From assembly GCA_028694795.1 (NCBI GenBank), contig JAQVKF010000002.1, forward strand, positions 1 through 58,287: a stretch of DNA of 58,287 bases, read 5' to 3'. The position numbers and the translations under genes were made by a program. Numbering within the stretch: position 1 is the stretch's first letter; each line of letters begins with the position of its first letter. Positions 41,407 through 50,062 of this stretch are shown piece after piece. The notes beneath the pieces are model-generated. The model was not told where the DNA came from and made no database searches. It saw only the letters and a program-made list of their open reading frames with translations. The DNA is from Thermoguttaceae bacterium (lineage in GTDB: Bacteria > Planctomycetota > Planctomycetia > Pirellulales > Thermoguttaceae).

Positions 41407-42948
41407 ATGATCCGTTTTCGATTGGTTAGTTTCGGTTGCAAAGTGAATCAGTACGAAACCGAACTGTTGCGTGAGGTGTTGTTGCGGGTGGTCCCCGATA
41501 GCGTTGAACTCAAACGATCGGCAAGCTCGCAAAATTCGGCAGATTCCAAGAATACGACAGATTCAAAAAAATCATCTGATCCGGATTGGATTTTCGTGAA
41601 CACCTGTACGGTGACGGCAGAAAGTGATGCTAAATGTCGTAAGGCGATTCATCGGTTGGCGGCGAAATATCCGCACGCAAACCTCGTCGTATGGGGATGT
41701 TATGCGCGTCGTTCCCCCGAAACTTTTCAATCATCGCGTTTTCCCGAAATTCACACTGTTCTCGTAACACAGGACGATCTGGAGCGTTTGGTAACGCGAC
41801 TTGCCGTCCCAACGATCGCCGCCGCATCCACAGGACAATTGAAAACGGCGGAATCAACCGATAAAACCCTAGGACTGCCGCTCATTTCCCAAGCAGTGGA
41901 AGAGGCGTTCCAAGGGGGAATCGCACAATTTCCGCGGCTCCATCGTGCGATGCTCAAAGTGCAGGACGGGTGCACGCAACATTGCAGCTACTGCATTGTG
42001 CCGGAAGCACGACCAGGGCTAACCAGTCGTCCGATGGCTCGCGTTCTCACCGAAGCAATGCGGCTGATCACGGCTGGCCACCATGAAATTGTACTCACTG
42101 GAACCCATCTGGGACTGTATGGGCTAAATCGGCCATATCAGAAAGATGTGTTAGATATATTGGATTCGAGAAATCGGATTATTGGTGGAAATAGCGAATA
42201 TGCCGAATTTATAGAGGATGCTGCGGCTCCACAAAATGGCGAATCACTCACCCTGCTCGTGCGACGGCTGACCGAATAGGAGACTGATCGACCTTATCGG
42301 ATTCGATTGTCGAGTCTTGAGGCCCCTGAGTTGACGCCGGAATTGTTGGAGTTGGCGGCAACGCGACGTGAGCGGTTTTGTCCGCATTTTCACCTGCCGA
42401 TGCAGCACGCAGCCGATTCCGTTTTGCGACGGATGCGACGACGATGTTCGAGTGAACAGTTTATTCATATCTGCCAAAACGTGCGTCAAACCCTTCCTGA
42501 TGCGGAACTTACGACCGATGTGATGGTCGGTTTTCCGGGTGAAACGCCGGATGATTTTCAACGGTTATGCGACGTGATCCGAATGATCGAATTTAGCCAA
42601 GTGCATATTTTTCGCTACAGTGCGCGGCCAAGTACCGATGCGGCGCGGTTTGCGAATCCGATTCCGCCGGAAATTAAACAACAACGCGCCGAGCAACTTG
42701 CCCAACTTGCCACCCAGCTCAAATTCCAGCGGATGCGGCGGCGAATCGGGCAAGTGAGCCGAGTGATTATCGAAGGAATTTCTCGCTGGGATCCTTGTCG
42801 CGCGATCGGAACGGATGAGTATCACTATCTGTGTGAATTGCCGCCTGGCACCGCCGGCCAGGAAGGAATTTACACGGTTCGGATCCATCATGTCGCTTGC
42901 GAAACGCCTCGTTTGCAGGCCGATTCGTTCGATTTACCGTGTCGGTAA
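41407..42948 (+). pseudogene. mtaB: tRNA t6A37 methylthiotransferase MtaB, interrupted by one in-frame TAG at 42277-42279
   Basis: SFGCKVNQYETE, NTCTVTAESDAKCR, GCTQHCSYCIVPEARPGLTSRP before the stop; RIRLSSLEAPELTPELLEL, FHLPMQHAADSVLRRMRR, TTDVMVGFPGETPDDF after it; both parts share one reading frame. Confidence 0.9.
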
Positions 42949-45708
42949 CACAAGTTGAGTACCGGGCGGAACGGTGCTAAAGGGATCGCTGATTCGCGAT
43001 TTGTTCAGCGCGTAAATTTCCGTCCATCGTGACGCACTGCCCAATCGTGTGCGAGCGATGTCGAAAATTGTCTGCCGATTCTGAACCGTATAGGTCGGCG
43101 TGCCAACCACGGTGGCGGTATTCGCGTTGGTCGAACGAGCCGTGCTGGCATTCGGGGCGTTGACGTTACTCCTTGTTTCTGAAGAAGTTACGTTGTTTGA
43201 TCTCACGTTTGGTGTCGATATCGCAGTGTTCGGAGCGGTAGGTAACACGGTCGCGTCTTTCTGCGATGCGGTGGTTCCGACTCCCGAACCACCCATCGTA
43301 TTCGACACCGTTGGACTCTCTTCCGTGAGGTCGTTCAAAGTGTTCCATCCACTTCCACCAGCTCCGGAATGATTATTAGAAGATGGGCTGTTTGGATTAA
43401 TTGAAATGTTTGTGTTAGCTGGAATATTTGTGGATGAGGCTGTTGTGTTCGCTGGCGTATTTGACGTAACATCTTGTGGTACAACGGGTTGCGTTGTGTT
43501 TAACGTTGTTGAGGCGGGTTGGCCCGCGGTAGATGTGGTGGGGGGAAGGGGGGCGTTCGGCTGCTCCCAAACGGAAAGGGCCCCCGGACCGTTCCGCAAA
43601 GAGCCGTCCGTCGGAAGTGCATTCTCCGGCTCTTTCGCCGGTGTGGGAAGTGGAGGTGATAGGGGGGGATCTGTCGAATTGGAATGGTTAGGCAAAATAG
43701 GATTGGCGGCAGGTTGGGATGTTTCCGAAGGTGGCATCGAGCCCAACGCGGGGGCTGAATTTGCCGAATTGGCAGTGGATGGTGTGCCGAATGCCGGGGG
43801 TGAGTTGGAAATCGAGTTCGAAGCCGATGTTCCCAATGTTTTTGTTTCAGGGATGTTCGTGGGTGCCGGAAGAGCACCCAATGCTGGCGGAGTCGCTGTT
43901 GCAGTCGCGGCCGGTGGGGTCGGAAGAGAGCTAAACGCTGGCGGCGTCGTACCCACTGCGGCCCCAGATGGAGTGTTCGACGAGGCGGAATCTGTTAAAT
44001 TGGCTAAATCGAAAGGTTCGGGAAGTTTGGTTCCTTCGGGCGATGCCGGAACCGAGTCGTCGGACTTTTCGTGGTTCACGTTTTCTAAAGCTGGTACCGT
44101 GGTGTCGGACGCCAATACCGTGGTATCCCTTGGTAAACTAAGAGTATTGGGTGTTAGATTGGGTGAACTGGATGGAGCTTCGGCGACGGTTCCCGGTTCT
44201 GTAGTGTTCGATTCCGCAATTTTCGTTTCCATATCGTCCGAGCTTGAGGATTGGGCGGCGGTATCTAAGGCTGGTGTGTCGGACGTGGGGGGAACCGAGT
44301 CCGTGTTTCCGGATTCCGCTGTCGCGAAAGTCGGCGGGGGTGGCAATATTGGCGTTTCTGCAGAATCTTTATTTTTGCTATTTTTACCATTTTGGCTATT
44401 GGTAGCCATGGTATCGGAGGAAGTGGATGGAAGATTGGTGGCAGCATCGGCAATATCGGGTAGAGAGGTCGAGTTGGCCGACGACGTAAGCTCTGGCAGG
44501 GCCGTAATTTCGGGTGTTTCCACATCGGTCGCCAAGGAGTCTGTCGGGGGAACCACAGACTGTAAATCGGTGACCGGAGCCGCATCGAAAGACGGAACCA
44601 AAGCGTCGGTCGGACTCGCTTTCTCGGTCGATGGCGAAGAGGACCCAACCTCGGTATCGAGCGGTGTTGTCGTTGCCGTTATATCCGGTAAATTCGCAGT
44701 TCCAGCGAGTTCTTCGGGAGCTTGCGTCCCACGATCTATCGCATTATTTGCCGCGTTCTCTATATTCGAGGCCGTTTTTTCGACTTTCTCCACCGCTTGT
44801 GAAATTACGTTTTGCGCATTTTCACCTAACGGCGCAAGTTGTATATCCGAAGTAGCCGCTTCAGCCGTGGTCTCTTCAGCCACCGGTTTTTTGAGGATTT
44901 TCCACGCTCCCAGTGATGCACCACCCAATGTCATGAGCAACGTGGCAGCAATTCCGAGCTTCATTTTACCACTGAAAAAGGATGGAATCGGCAAATCTTC
45001 GCCATATCCTTCAATTTGATACTCGGTCAGATCTTCCGGCGTTGGATCAGACTCATCCTGCGGCGTGGTTTTCTGTGATGGTACCGCGGCAGATGTCGGG
45101 ACTGCAGGTTCTTTTGACTTTGCCGGATGTTCAGGTTTCGCTATAGGCGGCGTTTGACGCGGCTCAGCCACGATTTCTTCTTTTTTGCCATGGAGAAAAG
45201 AGCCGAGAGGTTTCTTTTGCGGAATGCCCGCAAAGGGTGTAGAGGTTTGGGCTACGGGAGAAGTTGCCGCCGATGCTGAACTTGATGTGGTGTTTGTTGT
45301 CTTAACGTTTGATGTTACGGTACTGGTCGTGGGGTTATTCGAAGTAGGGGACGCATTCGACGGAATTGGCGGAGATGGTGGAGTATGCGACGCTTTCGAG
45401 GTCATCGCCCTCGCATTGGCCAACAGATTCCCTAATCCACCGGTTTTTGTGGGAACGGTGGCTACGGTAGGGTTGGGTTGTGCCGGAGGTGTCGGTTTTA
45501 CCGGTTCGGGTTCAGGCTCAGGTTCAGATTCCGGTTCTTCATCAACATCGTAGACGGAATAGGCACTCTGCGAACTGAATGGATCGTCAGGATCGTAACC
45601 GTAATCCTCATCGTCGTAATCGTCGTCATTGTAACGTCCACGATCACGGCGTCGATCATCATATTCGTTGTCCGTGTCTCGATCTCGATTTTTGTCGCGT
45701 CGTCCCAT
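42934..45708 (-). CDS. LysM-domain membrane protein with very long Ser/Thr/Pro/Asn-rich linker
   Basis: Charged N-terminus GRRDKNRDRDTDNEYDDRRRDRGRYNDDDYDDED; TM MKLGIAATLLMTLGGASLGAWKIL; C-terminal TYTVQNRQTIFDIARTRLGSASRWTEIYALNKSRISDPFSTVPPGTQLVLP. Confidence 0.88.
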   Translation of the reverse strand: MGRRDKNRDRDTDNEYDDRRRDRGRYNDDDYDDEDYGYDPDDPFSSQSAYSVYDVDEEPESEPEPEPEPVKPTPPAQPNPTVATVPTKTGGLGNLLANARAMTSKASHTPPSPPIPSNASPTSNNPTTSTVTSNVKTTNTTSSSASAATSPVAQTSTPFAGIPQKKPLGSFLHGKKEEIVAEPRQTPPIAKPEHPAKSKEPAVPTSAAVPSQKTTPQDESDPTPEDLTEYQIEGYGEDLPIPSFFSGKMKLGIAATLLMTLGGASLGAWKILKKPVAEETTAEAATSDIQLAPLGENAQNVISQAVEKVEKTASNIENAANNAIDRGTQAPEELAGTANLPDITATTTPLDTEVGSSSPSTEKASPTDALVPSFDAAPVTDLQSVVPPTDSLATDVETPEITALPELTSSANSTSLPDIADAATNLPSTSSDTMATNSQNGKNSKNKDSAETPILPPPPTFATAESGNTDSVPPTSDTPALDTAAQSSSSDDMETKIAESNTTEPGTVAEAPSSSPNLTPNTLSLPRDTTVLASDTTVPALENVNHEKSDDSVPASPEGTKLPEPFDLANLTDSASSNTPSGAAVGTTPPAFSSLPTPPAATATATPPALGALPAPTNIPETKTLGTSASNSISNSPPAFGTPSTANSANSAPALGSMPPSETSQPAANPILPNHSNSTDPPLSPPLPTPAKEPENALPTDGSLRNGPGALSVWEQPNAPLPPTTSTAGQPASTTLNTTQPVVPQDVTSNTPANTTASSTNIPANTNISINPNSPSSNNHSGAGGSGWNTLNDLTEESPTVSNTMGGSGVGTTASQKDATVLPTAPNTAISTPNVRSNNVTSSETRSNVNAPNASTARSTNANTATVVGTPTYTVQNRQTIFDIARTRLGSASRWTEIYALNKSRISDPFSTVPPGTQLVLPTR

Positions 45709-45762
45709 GACTATTTCTCCGGCGATTCCATTCCGCTCACTCATCCGTCCAAAAACACCACA

Positions 45763-45801
45763 CCATAATATAACGGAAAGCGTTTTTTTTGCCAACGCTG
45801 T
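45763..45801 (-). promoter_or_regulatory. predicted sigma70-type promoter for the LysM gene
   Basis: Minus strand reads TTGGCA-N17-TATATT, about 70 bp upstream of the ATG. Confidence 0.5.
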
Positions 45802-45872
45802 TTTTTCTGGTCCAATTTGGTACAATCGCAGGGAATAGAAGTCGAGACTATCCTTGTTTTGCCGGGAATATC

Positions 45873-46436
45873 ATGGAATCACTACCCTCTGAGCCAGTCT
45901 CTGTGCCAGCGTTGCCAAGTCGTCCGCGTGTGTTGCTTTTTACGGGCGATGGCAAAGGCAAAACGACCGCCGCTCTTGGCATGGTGTTACGAGCTGTGGG
46001 GAACGGGCTGCATTGTCGTGTGGTTCATTTTCTGAAAAGTGATATCGGGGTGGGTGAATACGCGGCCTTACAACAATTGGGGGTCGTTGTCCAAATGTGT
46101 GGTTTGGGATTCGTGCCTCATTCCGATACTCCGCTGTTTGCGCGACATACGCAAGCGGCGCAATACGCTTTGCAGGTGGCCGAACAATTTCTCGATCAAG
46201 CCGATTGTGATCTACTCCTTCTCGACGAAATTTGCGGCGCGATTGTTCTCGGGTTGATTCCCGTAGAAAGGGTGACCGCGCTTTTGGCACGCGCCCGTGC
46301 TCGACAAATCATCGTACTCACGGGACGCGATGCACCACAGGCTCTGATTGATCAAGCTGATACCGTCACGGAAATGCGAAAAATCAAACATGGATACGAC
46401 CAAAAGATTTTCGCACAACGCGGCGTTGAGTTATGA
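45873..46436 (+). CDS. cobO: cob(I)yrinic acid a,c-diamide adenosyltransferase
   Basis: RVLLFTGDGKGKTTAALGMVLRAVGNG P-loop; DLLLLDEICGAIVLGLI; IVLTGRDAPQALIDQADTVTEMRKIKHGYD. Confidence 0.94.
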   Translation: MESLPSEPVSVPALPSRPRVLLFTGDGKGKTTAALGMVLRAVGNGLHCRVVHFLKSDIGVGEYAALQQLGVVVQMCGLGFVPHSDTPLFARHTQAAQYALQVAEQFLDQADCDLLLLDEICGAIVLGLIPVERVTALLARARARQIIVLTGRDAPQALIDQADTVTEMRKIKHGYDQKIFAQRGVEL

Positions 46437-46540
46437 TTTTGGGATGGTGTCCGCCACTCTTTGTGGCCAATCTCGTCGTAAACGCGGAATTGGACAGCGG
46501 AATCCGATGGGAAAATCTCAACATCTTCGAGGAGGTGGAA

Positions 46541-48118
46541 ATGCGATATTGGATCGGTACGGACGAGGCGGGATATGGACCGACGCTCGGCCCTCTCTTG
46601 ATTTCTGCCACGTTATGGACCGATACCGACCAGACGATGGACGATTGCCCTCACAATGCCCATTTTGCGCATGTCTCCGCTCCGATGGAACCCGTTTCAA
46701 GAGAGCGAGTGACGGAAAAAACGATGGTCAAAAAACAACGTAAACGCCGCGCGATGGGGTATGACCACGATCTTTTCGATTGGAAACAACCCGACGAATC
46801 GCAGAAATCAGTCAGACCGCAGGCATTGACATCGGGAGCGCCGTCCGAAACCACAGCAAGACTGCTGACATGGAGTATGGAACGTTTCGCGTCGGCGCTG
46901 GTGACCACGTTGCCACGGATGGCCGCAACTCGGCTCGTGGCCGCCGATTCGAAGAAACTATACACACCACAACGTGGAATCGCACCGCTGGAGCGGCATT
47001 TATTCGGTTTTTTTGAACTTGCGGGCTGGCCGACCACGACGACTTTTCGAGGACTACTTCAACGCGCGGCAAGCGATGATACGCTTTGGCAAACGGTGCC
47101 ATGGTATCGGACGTTTGACATGCAGCTGCCCCAAAATGTGCTTGCGAACCACGGTCAAATCGTGGCCGAGACTCGGCGAAAATGGGCCAATGTGGGGATT
47201 GCTTTCCGAAATTTCGCCTGTCGTTTTCTCGATGCCGACGCATTTAATCGCCAACTCGCTCAACAGGAATCGAAAGCCGATTTACTCTCCACGGCGACGC
47301 TCGGATTGGTCATTCGCCATCTGCGAGACATTCTTACCACGTCCGATTTTCCGGAGGAACTTTTTGACGGATCTTCCGAATCCTCTTTTTTATCCGCGGT
47401 CCGCACGACCTCAGAGCGACGTCCGCTGGTGACGGTATTGTGCGATAAACATGGCGGACGCAATGCCTACGCTTCCATTTTGACGCGTCTCTTCTGTGAG
47501 CAGACAGCTCACGATGATCCCAATGCCAATCGTGCGGCCGATTCCACCTTTGATTCACCGCATAACAGTCATACGGCCCCTACCGTTATCGAACGATCGC
47601 GCCGTTTGCCGCCATCTTCGGCACTTTCCGCGTTATGGCCGGTGTTACATCCGTTTACGCCGCCACGGATTGTCCGCGAAAGTCGTGAGGAGAGTGTATA
47701 TGAGCTGGAAAGTACCCAATTTCGAATACGTTTCTACTTTACCGCGAAGGGTGAAAAACGTATTCCGGTCGCTTTGGCATCCATGCTCTCGAAATATCTG
47801 CGCGAGATGGCGATGACCGCATTCAACGCATTCTGGCAGCAGGCGTGGCGGACGAACGCCGAATCGCCCCAATTGGTGTCCGAATGGTCTCCATTCGTAA
47901 AACCATTGGAATCAATGGAACAAACCAAACCTCTTGCGGAATCGGCAAAATCGATGGAATCTGCCACGAAATCGGGGGTGAAATTGGACCGTGTGGGGCT
48001 AAGTTCACTACGTCCGACAGCGGGATATCCGGAAGATGCGGTTCGATTTTTGGCGGAAATTGAACCGCTGCGTCAAAAACTCGGTATTCCGCTCGCCATG
48101 CTTCGCCGCGCTAAATAA
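46541..48118 (+). CDS. large divergent RNase HII-like protein
   Basis: Strong SD ggaggtgg before ATG; MRYWIGTDEAGYGPTLGPLLISATLW, VAADSKKLY, VTVLCDKHGGRNAYASIL, PVALASMLSKYLREMAMTAFN correspond to RNase HII motif order. Confidence 0.75.
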   Translation: MRYWIGTDEAGYGPTLGPLLISATLWTDTDQTMDDCPHNAHFAHVSAPMEPVSRERVTEKTMVKKQRKRRAMGYDHDLFDWKQPDESQKSVRPQALTSGAPSETTARLLTWSMERFASALVTTLPRMAATRLVAADSKKLYTPQRGIAPLERHLFGFFELAGWPTTTTFRGLLQRAASDDTLWQTVPWYRTFDMQLPQNVLANHGQIVAETRRKWANVGIAFRNFACRFLDADAFNRQLAQQESKADLLSTATLGLVIRHLRDILTTSDFPEELFDGSSESSFLSAVRTTSERRPLVTVLCDKHGGRNAYASILTRLFCEQTAHDDPNANRAADSTFDSPHNSHTAPTVIERSRRLPPSSALSALWPVLHPFTPPRIVRESREESVYELESTQFRIRFYFTAKGEKRIPVALASMLSKYLREMAMTAFNAFWQQAWRTNAESPQLVSEWSPFVKPLESMEQTKPLAESAKSMESATKSGVKLDRVGLSSLRPTAGYPEDAVRFLAEIEPLRQKLGIPLAMLRRAK

Positions 48119-48434
48119 CTCTGCGTTCGATGTTCGTGAGGAGTGTCCACGTTCGGTGGCAAACCACGTTACCTGCCACGTTGCGTCGTATCGGTGATAA
48201 AATTTTGGAAATGGAGAATATCGAGTTGGAGTTTTACGACAATTCGTTCCAAGCCGTTGTCAGAATCTTAAAAATCGGGACAATATAGACTGGACGATGA
48301 GGTGGAGTCCCAGTCGAGAATGTGGCGGAGATTCACTTATCCCAACACGATTTTGTGTCGCCATCGGGCGGGCAAACACACAAAATCAATGGACCAGACA
48401 GAAAAAAGCCGATTTAAGCGGAAGAAGGTGTGTG

Positions 48435-49982
48435 ATGCGTATTCCTCAAGTGGTCATCGTAGGGCGTCCGAATGTGGGCAAGTCGAGTCTGTTTAATTGG
48501 CTCGCTGGTCGACGTTTAGCGATTGTGGATCCGACGGCGGGGGTGACACGGGACCGTGTTTACTACCTGCTCGCTTTGGAAGATCGTCGCCGTAAACAGG
48601 GGCGTGATGCCGGTGCGGTGGCTGACCGATATATCGAACTGGTCGATACCGGAGGCATTGGCATCGTCGATCGTGACGATCTGAGTGAAGAGGTGGAACG
48701 TCAGATTCACTATGCGTTGGATGGTGCCGACATGGTGCTTTTCGTGGTCGATTGCCGTAGCGGTTTAGCTCCCCTGGATGACGAGGTGGCGCGACGGTTG
48801 CGTGCCGTCGATTGTCCCGTATTGGTTGTGGCGAATAAAGCCGACACCCTCGCGATGGAAGATGATACCCATGAATTCGCCAAATTCGGGTGGCCCGTTG
48901 TGCCTGTAAGTACGCTCCAAGGACGAAATATGGGCGATCTGACCACGGCCATTCTCGATCGATTACCGGAAGATACCGACCGTGTAGAACTCGATGCGGA
49001 AGGCCGACCGATTTCGCCCGTTGTCGAACCGGAAATGAAGATTGCCATCGTCGGTTGCCGGAATGTCGGCAAAAGTACGTTCATCAACACGCTCACAAAA
49101 CAAGAACGCATGATCGTCAGCTCAATCCCCGGCACCACCCGTGATAGCGTGGATGTACGATTCGAAATGGATGGCAAAACGTTCATCGCTATCGATACGC
49201 CAGGAGTGCAGCGAAGTCGAAATATCGAGACTGACCTCGATTTTTACGAATCGCACCGAGCGAAACGGAGTATTCGCCGTGCGGACGTCGTGTTACATTT
49301 CTTTGACGCTTCGAAAGAGATCAACGCGACCGATAAACAGCTCGCCGCGATCATTGCCGAGGAACATAAACCGTGTATTTTTGTCGTCAATAAATGGGAT
49401 TTATACATGGGGAAGGTGGCAACGAGCGAATGGGCAACCTATCTGCGTGATACTTTCCGGACGATGACCCACGTGCCGATCATCTTCATTACGGGCCAAA
49501 AAGGCAAAAATATGAAGCTGCTGCTGAATCACGCGCAGCATCTGTTCAAACAGAGCCGAATCCGCGTGAGTACTTCGCAGCTGAACCGCGTGATCCGCGG
49601 CGCGTTGGAATATCAAGCTCCGCCGCTCTACCAAAGTTCACGACGTCCGAAAGTCTATTACGGAACGCAAGTGGCTGTCGAACCACCGACAATCGTCCTG
49701 TTTTGTAATGTGCCCAAGGCGTTTTCCCAATCGTATCAGCGATATCTCGTCAACTTTTTCCGCGATCATCTGCCGTTCGATGAGGTGCCCATCCGCGTGA
49801 TGCTCCGCAAACGAGAAGTGCTCGACACTCGTGACGAGGTCGATAGTGCGATGGCCGCATACCAACGTAAAAGCCATGAAGATGAGACCCTCGACGCAGA
49901 TGCGGACATGGATGTGATGGACACGGATGATAACGATTTTGACGAAGAACTCAATGTACACGATACGGATTTTCAACCATAG
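48435..49982 (+). CDS. der: ribosome biogenesis GTPase Der (EngA)
   Basis: Two G domains: VVIVGRPNVGKSSLFNWLAG and IAIVGCRNVGKSTFINTL; KH-like C-terminus. Confidence 0.97.
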   Translation: MRIPQVVIVGRPNVGKSSLFNWLAGRRLAIVDPTAGVTRDRVYYLLALEDRRRKQGRDAGAVADRYIELVDTGGIGIVDRDDLSEEVERQIHYALDGADMVLFVVDCRSGLAPLDDEVARRLRAVDCPVLVVANKADTLAMEDDTHEFAKFGWPVVPVSTLQGRNMGDLTTAILDRLPEDTDRVELDAEGRPISPVVEPEMKIAIVGCRNVGKSTFINTLTKQERMIVSSIPGTTRDSVDVRFEMDGKTFIAIDTPGVQRSRNIETDLDFYESHRAKRSIRRADVVLHFFDASKEINATDKQLAAIIAEEHKPCIFVVNKWDLYMGKVATSEWATYLRDTFRTMTHVPIIFITGQKGKNMKLLLNHAQHLFKQSRIRVSTSQLNRVIRGALEYQAPPLYQSSRRPKVYYGTQVAVEPPTIVLFCNVPKAFSQSYQRYLVNFFRDHLPFDEVPIRVMLRKREVLDTRDEVDSAMAAYQRKSHEDETLDADADMDVMDTDDNDFDEELNVHDTDFQP

Positions 49983-50062
49983 AACGCTGATAGGCCTCCT
50001 GATTCTAACGACGGATTACGGAAAAGTTCATTGATAGTAGCCGATTACGGATTGATTACGGA

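Noticed and set aside
41407-42948. Genome-wide TAG recoding as explanation of the mtaB stop
   Set aside because: rpsD, the MFS gene and der end normally at TAG in this window, so TAG functions as a stop.
43406-45019. 537-aa + strand ORF antisense to the LysM gene
   Set aside because: Composition (Val/Ala/Ser/Gly-rich) is the mirror of the low-complexity linker on the minus strand; no domain and no convincing start context.
45709-45872. Cobalamin riboswitch upstream of cobO
   Set aside because: The 160-bp region shows promoter-like and short hairpin sequence, but no recognisable B12-box or riboswitch core.
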